Source: Argentina anserina
Lineage: Eukaryota > Streptophyta > Magnoliopsida > Rosales > Rosaceae
Length of the DNA stretch: 64,000 nt
Assembly: GCF_933775445.1 (NCBI RefSeq)
Contig: NC_065878.1
Span: 5,602,001 to 5,666,000 of the forward strand
Reading direction: 5' to 3'
Shown: in pieces, positions 35,643 through 49,370 of the stretch
Position numbering within the stretch: the first letter of the stretch is position 1
How the letters are laid out: the number at the start of each line of letters is the position of its first letter
Program-made: the position numbers and the translations under genes
Notes under the pieces: model-generated
What the model was told of the DNA's origin: nothing
The model's database searches: none
The model's input: the letters and a program-made list of their open reading frames with translations, nothing else

Positions 35643-38600
35643 GTATCTTTTCAATTCTCGTTTGAGTATCTTTCTGTACGGCTTTCTGATGGGAATTTCT
35701 TTTGAATTTGAGAGTGTTTCCATGGTGGGCGTGTGTTTCTTTCAAACTGAGTATCTTTCTATCGTTTGAGTATCTTTTCAATTCTCGTATGAGTATCTTT
35801 CTGAACGGCTTTCTGATGTGATTTTCTTTTGAATATGAGAGTGTTTCCATGGTGGGCGTGTGTTTCTTTCAAACTGAGTATCTTTCTATCGTTTGAGTAT
35901 CTTTTCAATTCTAGTTTGAGAATCTTTCTGAACTGCTTTCTGATGCGATTTTCTTTTGAATTTGAGAGTGTTTCCATGGTGGGCGTGTGTTTCTTTCAAA
36001 CTGAGTATCTTTCTATCGTTTGAGTATCTTTTCAATTCTAGTATGAGTATCTTACTGAACGGCTTTCTGATGCGATTTTCTTTTGAATTTGAGAGTGTTT
36101 CCATGGTGGGCGTGTGTTTCTTTCAAACTGAGAATCTTTCTATCGTTTGAGTATCTTTTCAATTCTCGTTTGAGTATCTTTCTGTACGGCTTTGTGATGC
36201 GTGTTTCTTTTGAATTTCAGAGTGTTTCCATGGTGGGCGTGTGTTTCTTTCAAACTGAGTATATTTCTATCGTTTGAGTATCTTTTCAATTCTCGTATGA
36301 GTATCTTTCTGAACGGCTTTCTGATGCGATTTTCTTTTGAATTTGAGAGTGTTTCCATTGTGGGCGTGTGTTTCTTTCAAACTGAGTATCTTTCTATCGT
36401 TTGAGTATCTTTTCAATTCTCGTTTGAGTATCTTTCTGTACGGCTTTCTGATGCGAGTTTCTTTTGAATTTGAGAGTGTTTCCAGTGTGGGCGTGTGTTT
36501 CTTTCAAACTGAGTATCTTTCTATCGTTTGAGTATCTTTTCAATTCTCGTTTGAGTATCTTTCTGTACGGCTTTCTGATGCGAGTTTCTTTTGAATTTGA
36601 GAGTGTTTCCATGGTGGGCGTGTGTTTCTTTCAACCTGAGTATCTTTCTATCGATTGATTATCTTTTCAATTCTAGTTTGAGTATCTTTCTGTACGGCTT
36701 TCTGATGGGAGTTTCTTTTGAATTTGAGAGTGTTTCCATTGTGGGCGTGTGTTTCTTTCAAACTGAGTATCTTTCTATCGTTTGAGTATCTTTTCAATTC
36801 TCGTTTGAGTATCTTTCTGTACGACTTTCTGATGCGAGTTTCTTTTGAATTTGAGAGTGTTTCCATGGTGGGCGTGTGTTTCTTTCAAACTGAGTATCTT
36901 TCTATCGTTTGAGTATCTTTTCAATTCTCGTTTGAGTATCTTTCTGTACGGCTTTCTGATGGCAATTTCTTTTGAATTTGAGAGTGTTTCCATGGTGGGC
37001 GTGTGTTTCTTTCAAACTGAGTATCTTTCTATCGTTTGAGTATCTTTTCAATTCTAGTATGAGTATCTTACTGAACGGCTTTCTGATGCGATTTTCTTTT
37101 GAATTTGAGAGTGTTTCCATGGTGGGCGTGTGTTTCTTTCAAACTGAGAATCTTTCTATCGTTTGAGTATCTTTTCAATTCTCGTTTGAGTATCTTTCTG
37201 TACGGCTTTGTGATGCGTGTTTCTTTTGAATTTCAGAGTGTTTCCATGGTGGGCGTGTGTTTCTTTCAAACTGAGTATCTTTCTATCGTTTGAGTATCTT
37301 TTCAATTCTCGTATGAGTATCTTTCTGAACGGCTTTCTGATGCGATTTTCTTTTGAATTTGAGAGTGTTTCCATGGTGGGCGTGTGTTTCTTTCAAACTG
37401 AGTATCTTTCTATCGTTTGAGTATCTTTTCAATTCTCGTTTGAGTATCTTTCTGTACGGCTTTCTGATGCGAGTTTCTTTTGAATTTGAGAGTGTTTCCA
37501 TGGTGGGCGTGTGTTTCTTTCAAACTGAGTATCTTTCTATCGTTTGAGTATCTTTTCAATTCTCGTTTGAGTATCTTTCTGTACGGCTTTCTGATGCGAG
37601 TTTCTTTTGAATTTGAGAGTGTTTCCATGGTGGGCGTGTGTTTCTTTCAAACTGAGTATCTTTCTATCGTTTGAGTATCTTTTCAATTCTCGTTTGAGTA
37701 TCTTTCTGTACGGCTTTCTGATGGGAGTTTCTTTTGAATTTGAGAGTGTTTCCATTGTGGGCGTGTGTTTCTTTCAAACTGAGTATCTTTCTATCGTTTG
37801 AGTATCTTTTCAATTCTCGTTTGAGTATCTTTCTGTACGACTTTCTGATGCGAGTTTCTTTTGAATTTGAGAGTGTTTCCATGGTGGGCGTGTGTTTCTT
37901 TCAAACTGAGTATCTTTCTATCGTTTGAGTATCTTTTCAATTCTCGTTTGAGTATCTTTCTGTACGGCTTTCTGATGGGAATTTCTTTTGAATTTGAGAG
38001 TGTTTCCATGGTGGGCGTGTGTTTCTTTCAAACTGAGTATCTTTCTATCGTTTGAGTATCTTTTCAATTCTCGTATGAGTATCTTTCTGAACGGCTTTCT
38101 GATGTGATTTTCTTTTGAATATGAGAGTGTTTCCATGGTGGGCGTGTGTTTCTTACAAACTGAGTATCTTTCTATCGTTTGAGTATCTTTTCAATTCTAG
38201 TATGAGAATCTTTCTGAACTGCTTTCTGATGCGATTTTCTTTTGAATTTGAGAGTGTTTCCATGGTGGGCGCGTGTTTCTTTCAAACTGAGTATCTTTCT
38301 ATCGTTTGAGTATCTTTTCAATTCTAGTATGAGTATCTTACTGAACGGCTTTCTGATGCGATTTTCTTTTGAATTTGAGAGTGTTTCCATGGTGGGCGTG
38401 TGTTTCTTTCAAACTGAGAATCTTTCTATCGTTTGAGTATCTTTTCAATTCTCGTTTGAGTATCTTTCTGTACGGCTTTGTGATGCGTGTTTCTTTTGAA
38501 TTTCAGAGTGTTTCCATGGTGGGCGTGTGTTTCTTTCAAACTGAGTATATTTCTATCGTTTGAGTATCTTTTCAATTCTCGTATGAGTATCTTTCTGAAC

Positions 38601-40273
38601 GGCTTTCTGATGCGATTTTCTTTTGAATTTGAGAGTGTTTCCATGGTGGGCGTGTGTTTCTTTCAAACTGAGTATCTTTCTATCGTTTGAGTATCTTTTC
38701 AATTCTCGTTTGAGTATCTTTCTGTACGGCTTTCTGATGCGAGTTTCTTTTGAATTTGAGAGTGTTTCCATGGTGGGCGTGTGTTTCTTTCAAACTGAGT
38801 ATCTTTCTATCGTTTGAGTATCTTTTCAATTCTCGTTTGAGTATCTTTCTGTACGGCTTTCTGATGGGAGTTTCTTTTGAATTTGAGAGTGTTTCCATTG
38901 TGGGCGTGTGTTTCTTTCAAACTGAGTATCTTTCTATCGTTTGAGTATCTTTTCAATTCTCGTTTGAGTATCTTTCTGTACGACTTTCTGATGCGAGTTT
39001 CTTTTGAATTTGAGAGTGTTTCCATGGTGGGCGTGTGTTTCTTTCAAACTGAGTATCTTTCTATCGTTTGAGTATCTTTTCAATTCTCGTTTGAGTATCT
39101 TTCTGTACGGCTTTCTGATGGCAATTTCTTTTGAATTTGAGAGTGTTTCCATGGTGGGCGTGTGTTTCTTTCAAACTGAGTATCTTTCTATCGTTTGAGT
39201 ATCTTTTCAATTCTCGTATGAGTATCTTTCTGAACGGCTTTCTGATGCGAGTTTCTTTTGAATTTGAGAGTGTTTCCATGGTGGGCGTGTGTTTCTTTCA
39301 AACTGAGTATCTTTCTATCGTTTGAGTATCTTTTTAATTCTCGTTTGAGTATCTTTCTGTACGGCTTTCTGATGGGAATTTCTTTTGAATTTGAGAGTGT
39401 TTCCATGGTGGGCGTGTGTTTCTTTCAAACTGAGTATCTTTCTATCGTTTGAGTATCTTTTCAATTCTCGTATGAGTATCTTTCTGAACGGCTTTATGAT
39501 GCGATTTTCTTTTGAATTTGAGAGTGTTTCCATGGTGGGCGTGTGTTTCTTTCAAACTGAGTATCTTTCTATCGTTTGAGTATCTTTTCAATTCTCGTTT
39601 GAGTATCTTCCTGTACGGCTTTCTGATGGGAATTTCTTTTGAATTTGAGAGTGTTTCCATGGTGGGCGTGTGTTTCTTTCAAACTGAGTATCTTTCTATC
39701 GTTTGAGTATCTTTTCAATTCTCGTTTGAGTATCTTTCTGTACGGCTTTCTGATGGCAATTTCTTTTGAATTTGAGAGTGTTTCCATGGTGGGCGTGTGT
39801 TTCTTTCAAACTGAGTATCTTTCTATCGTTTGAGTATCTTTTCAATTCTCGTATGAGTATCTTTCTGAACGGCTTTCTGATGCGAGTTTCTTTTGAATTT
39901 GAGAGTGTTTCCATGGTGGGCGTGTGTTTCTTTCAAACTGAGTATCTTTCTATCGTTTGAGTATCTTTTTAATTCTCGTTTGAGTATCTTTCTGTACGGC
40001 TTTCTGATGGGAATTTCTTTTGAATTTGAGAGTGTTTCCATGGTGGGCGTGTGTTTCTTTCAAACTGAGTATCTTTCTATCGTTTGAGTATCTTTTCAAT
40101 TCTCGTATGAGTATCTTTCTGAACGGCTTTCTGATGTGATTTTCTTTTGAATATGAGAGTGTTTCCATGGTGGGCGTGTGTTTCTTTCAAACTGAGTATC
40201 TTTCTATCGTTTGAGTATCTTTTCAATTCTAGTATGAGTATCTTACTGAACGGCTTTCTGATGCGATTTTCTT

Positions 40274-43200
40274 TTGAATTTGAGAGTGTTTCCATGGTGG
40301 GCGTGTGTTTCTTTCAAACTGAGTATCTTTCTATCGTTTGAGTATCTTTTCAATTCTCGTTTGAGTATCTTTCTGTACGGCTTTCTGATGCGATTTTCTT
40401 TTGAATTTGAGAGTGTTTCCATGGTGGGCGTGTGTTTCTTTCAAACTGAGTATCTTTCTATCGTTTGAGTATCTTTTCAATTCTCGTTTGAGTATCTTTC
40501 TGTACGGCTTTCTGATGCGAGTTTCTTTTGAATTTGAGAGTGTTTCCATGGTGGGCGTGTGTTTCTTTCAAACTGAGTATCTTTCTATCGTTTGAGTATC
40601 TTTTCAATTCTCGTTTGAGTATCTTTCTGTACGGCTTTCTGATGGGAGTTTCTTTTGAATTTGAGAGTGTTTCCATTGTGGGCGTGTGTTTCTTTCAAAC
40701 TGAGTATCTTTCTATCGTTTGAGTATCTTTTCAATTCTCGTTTGAGTATCTTTCTGTACGGCTTTCTGATGCGAGTTTCTTTTGAATTTGAGAGTGTTTC
40801 CATGGTGGGCGTGTGTTTCTTTCAAACTGAGTATCTTTCTATCGTTTGAGTATCTTTTTAATTCTCGTTTGAGTATCTTTCTGTACGGCTTTCTGATGGG
40901 AGTTTCTTTTGAATTTGAGAGTGTTTCCATTGTGGGCGTGTGTTTCTTTCAAACTGAGTATCTTTCTATCGTTTGAGTATCTTTTCAATTCTCGTTTGAG
41001 TATCTTTCTGTACGGCTTTCTGATGCGAGTTTGTTTTGAATTTGAGAGTGTTTCCATGGTGGGCGTGTGTTTCTTTCAAACTGAGTATCTTTCTATCGTT
41101 TGAGTATCTTTTCAATTCTCGTTTGAGTATCTTTCTGTACGGCTTTCTGATGGGAGTTTCTTTTGAATTTGTGAGTGTTTCCATTGTGGGCGTGTGTTTC
41201 TTTCAAACTGAGTATCTTTCTATCGTTTGAGTATCTTTTCAATTCTCGTTTGAGTATCTTTCTGTACGACTTTCTGATGCGAGTTTCTTTTGAATTTGAG
41301 AGTGTTTCCATGGTGGGCGTGTGTTTCTTTCAAACTGAGTATCTTTCTATCGTTTGAGTATCTTTTCAATTCTAGTATGAGAATCTTTCTGAACGGCTTT
41401 CTGATGCGATTTTCTTTTGAATTTGAGAGTGTTTCCATGGTGGGCGTGTGTTTCTTTCAAACTGAGTATCTTTCTATCGTTTGAGTATCTTTTCAATTCT
41501 AGTATGAGTATCTTACTGAACGGCTTTCTGATGCGATTTTCTTTTGAATTTGAGAGTGTTTCCATTGTGGGCGTGTGTTTCTTTCAAACTGAGTATCTTT
41601 CTATCGTTTGAGTATCTTTTTAATTCTCGTTTGAGTATCTTTCTGTACGGCTTTCTGATGGGAATTTCTTTTGAATTTGAGAGTGTTTCCATGGTGGGCG
41701 TGTGTTTCTTTCAAACTGAGTATCTTTCTATCGTTTGAGTATCTTTTCAATTCTCGTATGAGTATCTTTCTGAACGGCTTTATGATGCGATTTTCTTTTA
41801 GTTTGAGAGTGTTTCTAGTGTGGCAGTGTGTTTCTTTCCAACTGAGTATCTTTCTATCCTTTGAGTATCTTTTCAATTCTCGTTTGAGTATCTTTCTGTA
41901 CGGCTTTCTGGTGTGAGTTTCTTATGAATTTGAGAGTGTTTCCAGTGTGGGAGTGTTTTTATTTTAAACTGAGTATCTTTCTATCGTTTGAGTATCTTTT
42001 CAATTATCGTATCAGTATCTTTCTGAACGGCTTTCTGGTGCGATTTTCTTTTCAATTTGAGAGTGTTTCCAGTGTGGGCGTGTGTTTCTTTCAAACTGAG
42101 TATCTTTCTATCGTTTGAGTATCTTTTCAATTCTCGTTTGAGTATCTTTCTGTACGGCTTTCTGATGGGAATTTCTTTTGAATTTGAGAGTGTTTCCATG
42201 GTGGGCGTGTGTTTCTTTCAAACTGAGTATCTTTCTATCGTTTGAGTATCTTTTCAATTCTCGTATGAGTATCTTTCTGAACGGCTTTCTGATGTGATTT
42301 TCTTTTGAATATGAGAGTGTTTCCATGGTGGGCGTGTGTTTCTTTCAAACTGAGTATCTTTCTATCGTTTGAGTATCTTTTCAATTCTAGTTTGAGAATC
42401 TTTCTGAACTGCTTTCTGATGCGATTTTCTTTTGAATTTGAGAGTGTTTCCATGGTGGGCGTGTGTTTCTTTCAAACTGAGTATCTTTCTATCGTTTGAG
42501 TATCTTTTCAATTCTAGTATGAGTATCTTTCTGAACGGCTTTCTGATGCGATTTTCTTTTGAATTTGAGAGTGTTTCCATGGTGGGCGTGTGTTTCTTTC
42601 AAACTGAGAATCTTTCTATCGTTTGAGTATCTTTTCAATTCTCGTTTGAGTATCTTTCTGTACGGCTTTGTGATGCGTGTTTCTTTTGAATTTCAGAGTG
42701 TTTCCATGGTGGGCGTGTGTTTCTTTCAAACTGAGTATATTTCTATCGTTTGAGTATCTTTTCAATTCTCGTATGAGTATCTTTCTGAACGGCTTTCTGA
42801 TGCGATTTTCTTTTGAATTTGAGAGTGTTTCCATGGTGGGCGTGTGTTTCTTTCAAACTGAGTATCTTTCTATCGTTTGAGTATCTTTTCAATTCTCGTT
42901 TGAGTATCTTTCTGTACGGCTTTCTGATGCGAGTTTCTTTTGAATTTGAGAGTGTTTCCATGGTGGGCGTGTGTTTCTTTCAAACTGAGTATCTTTCTAT
43001 CGTTTGAGTATCTTTTCAATTCTCGTTTGAGTATCTTTCTGTACGGCTTTCTGATGCGAGTTTCTTTTGAATTTGAGAGTGTTTCCATGGTGGGCGTGTG
43101 TTTCTTTCAAACTGAGTATCTTTCTATCGTTTGAGTATCTTTTCAATTCTCGTTTGAGTATCTTTCTGTACGGCTTTCTGATGGGAGTTTCTTTTGAATT

Positions 43201-46200
43201 TGAGAGTGTTTCCATTGTGGGCGTGTGTTTCTTTCAAACTGAGTATCTTTCTATCGTTTGAGTATCTTTTCAATTCTCGTTTGAGTATCTTTCTGTACGA
43301 CTTTCTGATGCGAGTTTCTTTTGAATTTGAGAGTGTTTCCATGGTGGGCATGTGTTTCTTTCAAACTGAGTATCTTTCTATCGTTTGAGTATCTTTTCAA
43401 TTCTCGTTTGAGTATCTTTCTGTACGGCTTTCTGATGGGAATTTCTTTTGAATTTGAGAGTGTTTCCATGGTGGGCGTGTGTTTCTTTCAAACTGAGTAT
43501 CTTTCTATCGTTTGAGTATCTTTTCAATTCTAGTATGAGTATCTTACTGAACGGCTTTCTGATGCGATTTTCTTTTGAATTTGAGAGTGTTTCCATGGTG
43601 GGCGTGTGTTTCTTTCAAACTGAGTATCTTTCTATCGTTTGAGTATCTTTTCAATTCTCGTTTGAGTATCTTTCTGTACGGCTTTGTGATGCGTGTTTCT
43701 TTTGAATTTCAGAGTGTTTCCATGGTGGGCGTGTGTTTCTTTCAAACTGAGTATATTTCTATCGTTTGAGTATCTTTTCAATTCTCGTATGAGTATCTTT
43801 CTGAACGGCTTTCTGATGCGATTTTCTTTTGAATTTGAGAGTGTTTCCATGGTGGGCGTGTGTTTCTTTCAAACTGAGTATCTTTCTATCGTTTGAGTAT
43901 CTTTTCAATTCTCGTTTGAGTATCTTTCTGTACGGCTTTCTGATGCGAGTTTCTTTTGAATTTGAGAGTGTTTCCATGGTGGGCGTGTGTTTCTTTCAAA
44001 CTGAGTATCTTTCTATCGTTTGAGTATCTTTTCAATTCTCGTTTGAGTATCTTTCTGTACGGCTTTCTGATGCGAGTTTCTTTTGAATTTGAGAGTGTTT
44101 CCATGGTGGGCGTGTGTTTCTTTCAAACTGAGTATCTTTCTATCGTTTGAGTATCTTTTCAATTCTCGTTTGAGTATCTTTCTGTACGGCTTTCGGATGG
44201 GAGTTTCTTTTGAATTTGAGAGTGTTTCCATTGTGGGCGTGTGTTTCTTTCAAACTGAGTATCTTTCTATCGTTTGAGTATCTTTTCAATTCTCGTTTGA
44301 GTATCTTTCTGTACGACTTTCTGATGCGAGTTTCTTTTGAATTTGAGAGTGTTTCCATGGTGGGCGTGTGTTTCTTTCAAACTGAGTATCTTTCTATCGT
44401 TTGAGTATCTTTTCAATTCTCGTTTGAGTATCTTTCTGTACGGCTTTCTGATGGGAATTTCTTTTGAATTTGAGAGTGTTTCCATGGTGGGCGTGTGTTT
44501 CTTTCAAACTGAGTATCTTTCTATCGTTTGAGTATCTTTTCAATTCTCGTATGAGTATCTTTCTGAACGGCTTTCTGATGTGATTTTCTTTTGAATATGA
44601 GAGTGTTTCCATGGTGGGCGTGTGTTTCTTACAAACTGAGTATCTTTCTATCGTTTGAGTATCTTTTCAATTCTAGTATGAGAATCTTTCTGAACTGCTT
44701 TCTGATGCGATTTTCTTTTGAATTTGAGAGTGTTTCCATGGTGGGCGCGTGTTTCTTTCAAACTGAGTATCTTTCTATCGTTTGAGTATCTTTTCAATTC
44801 TAGTATGAGTATCTTACTGAACGGCTTTCTGATGCGATTTTCTTTTGAATTTGAGAGTGTTTCCATGGTGGGCGTGTGTTTCTTTCAAACTGAGAATCTT
44901 TCTATCGTTTGAGTATCTTTTCAATTCTCGTTTGAGTATCTTTCTGTACGGCTTTGTGATGCGTGTTTCTTTTGAATTTCAGAGTGTTTCCATGGTGGGC
45001 GTGTGTTTCTTTCAAACTGAGTATATTTCTATCGTTTGAGTATCTTTTCAATTCTCGTATGAGTATCTTTCTGAACGGCTTTCTGATGCGATTTTCTTTT
45101 GAATTTGAGAGTGTTTCCATGGTGGGCGTGTGTTTCTTTCAAACTGAGTATCTTTCTATCGTTTGAGTATCTTTTCAATTCTCGTTTGAGTATCTTTCTG
45201 TACGGCTTTCTGATGCGAGTTTCTTTTGAATTTGAGAGTGTTTCCATGGTGGGCGTGTGTTTCTTTCAAACTGAGTATCTTTCTATCGTTTGAGTATCTT
45301 TTCAATTCTCGTTTGAGTATCTTTCTGTACGGCTTTCTGATGGGAGTTTCTTTTGAATTTGAGAGTGTTTCCATTGTGGGCGTGTGTTTCTTTCAAACTG
45401 AGTATCTTTCTATCGTTTGAGTATCTTTTCAATTCTCGTTTGAGTATCTTTCTGTACGGCTTTCTGATGCGAGTTTCTTTTGAATTTGAGAGTGTTTCCA
45501 TGGTGGGCGTGTGTTTCTTTCAAACTGAGTATCTTTCTATCGTTTGAGTATCTTTTCAATTCTCGTTTGAGTATCTTTCTGTACGGCTTTCTGATGGCAA
45601 TTTCTTTTGAATTTGAGAGTGTTTCCATGGTGGGCGTGTGTTTCTTTCAAACTGAGTATCTTTCTATCGTTTGAGTATCTTTTCAATTCTCGTATGAGTA
45701 TCTTTCTGAACGGCTTTCTGATGCGAGTTTCTTTTGAATTTGAGAGTGTTTCCATGGTGGGCGTGTGTTTCTTTCAAACTGAGTATCTTTCTATCGTTTG
45801 AGTATCTTTTTAATTCTCGTTTGAGTATCTTTCTGTACGGCTTTCTGATGGGAATTTCTTTTGAATTTGAGAGTGTTTCCATGGTGGGCGTGTGTTTCTT
45901 TCAAACTGAGTATCTTTCTATCGTTTGAGTATCTTTTCAATTCTCGTATGAGTATCTTTCTGAACGGCTTTATGATGCGATTTTCTTTTGAATTTGAGAG
46001 TGTTTCCATGGTGGGCGTGTGTTTCTTTCAAACTGAGTATCTTTCTATCGTTTGAGTATCTTTTCAATTCTCGTTTGAGTATCTTCCTGTACGGCTTTCT
46101 GATGGGAATTTCTTTTGAATTTGAGAGTGTTTCCATGGTGGGCGTGTGTTTCTTTCAAACTGAGTATCTTTCTATCGTTTGAGTATCTTTTCAATTCTCG

Positions 46201-46749
46201 TTTGAGTATCTTTCTGTACGGCTTTCTGATGGCAATTTCTTTTGAATTTGAGAGTGTTTCCATGGTGGGCGTGTGTTTCTTTCAAACTGAGTATCTTTCT
46301 ATCGTTTGAGTATCTTTTCAATTCTCGTATGAGTATCTTTCTGAACGGCTTTCTGATGCGAGTTTCTTTTGAATTTGAGAGTGTTTCCATGGTGGGCGTG
46401 TGTTTCTTTCAAACTGAGTATCTTTCTATCGTTTGAGTATCTTTTTAATTCTCGTTTGAGTATCTTTCTGTACGGCTTTCTGATGGGAATTTCTTTTGAA
46501 TTTGAGAGTGTTTCCATGGTGGGCGTGTGTTTCTTTCAAACTGAGTATCTTTCTATCGTTTGAGTATCTTTTCAATTCTCGTATGAGTATCTTTCTGAAC
46601 GGCTTTCTGATGTGATTTTCTTTTGAATATGAGAGTGTTTCCATGGTGGGCGTGTGTTTCTTTCAAACTGAGTATCTTTCTATCGTTTGAGTATCTTTTC
46701 AATTCTAGTATGAGTATCTTACTGAACGGCTTTCTGATGCGATTTTCTT
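40274..46749 (+). repeat. 6,476-bp tandem HOR, copy 2 (51 monomers)
   Basis: Abuts copy 1. Private changes include GGTGGGCATGTG (about 43,343), TTTCGGATGGG (about 44,191), TTTGTGAGTG (about 41,169) and GAGTTTGTTTTG (about 41,028). The small number noticed implies a recent duplication or ongoing homogenisation. Confidence 0.88.
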
Positions 46750-46878
46750 TTGAATTTGAGAGTGTTTCCATTGTGGGCGTGTGTTTCTTTCAAACTGAGT
46801 ATCTTTCTATCGTTTGAGTATCTTTTTAATTCTCGTTTGAGTATCTTTCTGTACGGCTTTCTGATGGGAATTTCTTTT

Positions 46879-47365
46879 GAATTTGAGAGTGTTTCCATGG
46901 TGGGCGTGTGTTTCTTTCAAACTGAGTATCTTTATATCGTTTGAGTATCTTTTCAATTCTCGTATGAGTATCTTTCTGAACGGCTTTATGATGCGATTTT
47001 CTTTTAGTTTGAGAGTGTTTCTAGTGTGGCAGTGTGTTTCTTTCCAACTGAGAATCTTTCTATCGTTTGAGTATCTTTTCAATTCTCGTTTGAGTATCTT
47101 TCTGTACGGCTTTCTGGTGTGAGTTTCTTATGAATTTGAGAGTGTTTCCAGTGTGGGAGTGTTTTTCTTTTAAACTGAGTATCTTTCTATCGTTTGAGTA
47201 TCTTTTCAATTATCGTATCAGTATCTTTCTGAACGGCTTTCTGGTGCGATTTTCTTTTCAATTTGAGAGTGTTTCCAGTGTGGGCGTGTGTTTCTTTCAA
47301 ACTGAGTATCTTTCTATCGTTTGAGTATCTTTCTGTACGGCTTTCTGATGGGAATTTCTTTTGAA
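46879..47365 (+). repeat. 738-bp-offset repeat, copy 1
   Basis: Contains the GTGGCAG cassette and a unit lacking 23 bp, and is repeated at 47,617-48,103. The offset of 738 equals six units minus 23 bp and minus one 1-bp variant. Confidence 0.75.
47304..47345 (+). repeat. 23-bp-deleted unit, zone 3 lineage
   Basis: GAG blocks at 47,304 and 47,323 are followed directly by CTTTCTGTACGG, so the 23-bp middle block is missing. Sister cases begin near 48,042, 50,938, 52,058, 53,687, 55,437 and 57,192. All retain ATCGTTTGAG or ATCGCTTGAG at the junction. Confidence 0.88.
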
Positions 47366-47616
47366 TTTGAGAGTGTTTCCATTGTGGGCGTGTGTTTCTT
47401 TCAAACTGAGTATCTTTCTATCGTTTGAGTATCTTTTCAATTCTCGTTTGAGTATCTTTCTGTACGGCTTTCTGATGCGAGTTTCTTTTGAATTTGAGAG
47501 TGTTTCCATGGTGGGCGTGTGTTTCTTTCAAACTGAGTATCTTTCTATCGTTTGAGTATCTTTTTAATTCTCGTTTGAGTATCTTTCTGTACGGCTTTCT
47601 GATGGGAATTTCTTTT

Positions 47617-48103
47617 GAATTTGAGAGTGTTTCCATGGTGGGCGTGTGTTTCTTTCAAACTGAGTATCTTTCTATCGTTTGAGTATCTTTTCAATTCTCG
47701 TATGAGTATCTTTCTGAACGGCTTTATGATGCGATTTTCTTTTAGTTTGAGAGTGTTTCTAGTGTGGCAGTGTGTTTCTTTCCAACTGAGAATCTTTCTA
47801 TCGTTTGAGTATCTTTTCAATTCTCGTTTGAGTATCTTTCTGTACGGCTTTCTGGTGTGAGTTTCTTATGAATTTGAGAATGTTTCCAGTGTGGGAGTGT
47901 TTTTCTTTTAAACTGAGTATCTTTCTATCGTTTGAGTATCTTTTCAATTATCGTATCAGTATCTTTCTGAACGGCTTTCTGGTGCGATTTTCTTTTCAAT
48001 TTGAGAGTGTTTCCAGTGTGGGCGTGTGTTTCTTTCAAACTGAGTATCTTTCTATCGTTTGAGTATCTTTCTGTACGGCTTTCTGATGGGAATTTCTTTT
48101 GAA
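47617..48103 (+). repeat. 738-bp-offset repeat, copy 2
   Basis: Second copy. It has GAGAATGTTTCC at about 47,876 and lacks the CTTTATATCG of copy 1 at about 46,931. Confidence 0.75.
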
Positions 48104-48354
48104 TTTGAGAGTGTTTCCATGGTGGGCGTGTGTTTCTTTCAAACTGAGTATCTTTCTATCGTTTGAGTATCTTTTCAATTCTCGTATGAGTATCTTTCTG
48201 AACGGCTTTCTGATGTGATTTTCTTTTGAATATGAGAGTGTTTCCATGGTGGGCGTGTGTTTCTTTCAAACTGAGTATCTTTCTATCGTTTGAGTATCTT
48301 TTCAATTCTAGTATGAGAATCTTTCTGAACGGCTTTCTGATGCGATTTTCTTTT

Positions 48355-49370
48355 GAATTTGAGAGTGTTTCCATGGTGGGCGTGTGTTTCTTTCAAACTG
48401 AGTATCTTTCTATCGTTTGAGTATCTTTTCAATTCTAGTATGAGTATCTTACTGAACGGCTTTCTGATGCGATTTTCTTTTGAATTTGAGAGTGTTTCCA
48501 TGGTGGGCGTGTGTTTCTTTCAAACTGAGTATCTTTCTATCGTTTGAGTATCTTTTCAATTCTCGTTTGAGTATCTTTCTGTACGGCTTTGTGATGCGTG
48601 TTTCTTTTGAATTTGAGAGTGTTTCCATGGTGGGCGTGTGTTTCTTTCAAACTGAGTATATTTCTATCGTTTGAGTATCTTTTCAATTCTCGTATGAGTA
48701 TCTTTCTGAACGGCTTTCTGATGCGATTTTCTTTTGAATTTGAGAGTGTTTCCATGGTGGGCGTGTGTTTCTTTCAAACTGAGTATCTTTCTATCGTTTG
48801 AGTATCTTTTCAATTCTCGTTTGTGTATCTTTCTGTACGGCTTTATGATGCGAGTTTCTTTTGAATTTGAGAGTGTTTCCATGGTGGGCGTGTGTTTCTT
48901 TCAAACTGAGTATCTTTCTATCGTTTGAGTATCTTTTCAATTCTCGTTTGAGTATCTTTCTGTACGGCTTTCTGATGGGAGTTTCTTTTGAATTTGAGAG
49001 TGTTTCCATTGTGGGCGTGTGTTTCTTTCAAACTGAGTATCTTTCTATCGTTTGAGTATCTTTTCAATTCTCGTTTGAGTATCTTTCTGTACGACTTTCT
49101 GATGCGAGTTTCTTTTGAATTTGAGAGTGTTTCCATGGTGGGCGTGTGTTTCTTTCAAACTGAGTATCTTTCTATCGTTTGAGTATCTTTTCAATTCTCG
49201 TTTGAGTATCTTTCTGTACGGCTTTCTGATGGCAATTTCTTTTGAATTTGAGAGTGTTTCCATTGTGGGCGTGTGTTTCTTTCAAACTGAGTATCTTTCT
49301 ATCGTTTGAGTATCTTTTCAATTCTCGTTTGTGTATCTTTCTGTACGGCTTTCTGATGCGAGTTTCTTTT
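48355..49370 (+). repeat. 1,016-bp tandem HOR, copy 1 (8 monomers)
   Basis: Eight 127-bp units including GTGATGCGTG (about 48,590), GAGTATATTTC (about 48,655) and CGTTTGTGTATC (about 48,819). They recur in order from 49,371. Confidence 0.8.

Larger units (their letters stand above)
33417..40273 (+). repeat. 6,857-bp tandem HOR, copy 1 (54 monomers)
   Basis: Unit order recurs from 40,274. The offset is 6,857 bp up to about 34.69 kb and 6,476 bp from about 35.07 kb, so copy 1 has three extra monomers (about 34,690-35,070). Rare shared changes include CTTACAAAC (38,154/44,630), GGGCGCGTG (38,268/44,744), CTTCCTGTACGG (39,607/46,083) and GAACTGCTTTC (35,930/42,406). Internal repeats of 1,016 and 1,270 bp (GTGATGCGTG marker near 36,194, 37,210 and 38,480) are nested inside. 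Confidence 0.88.
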
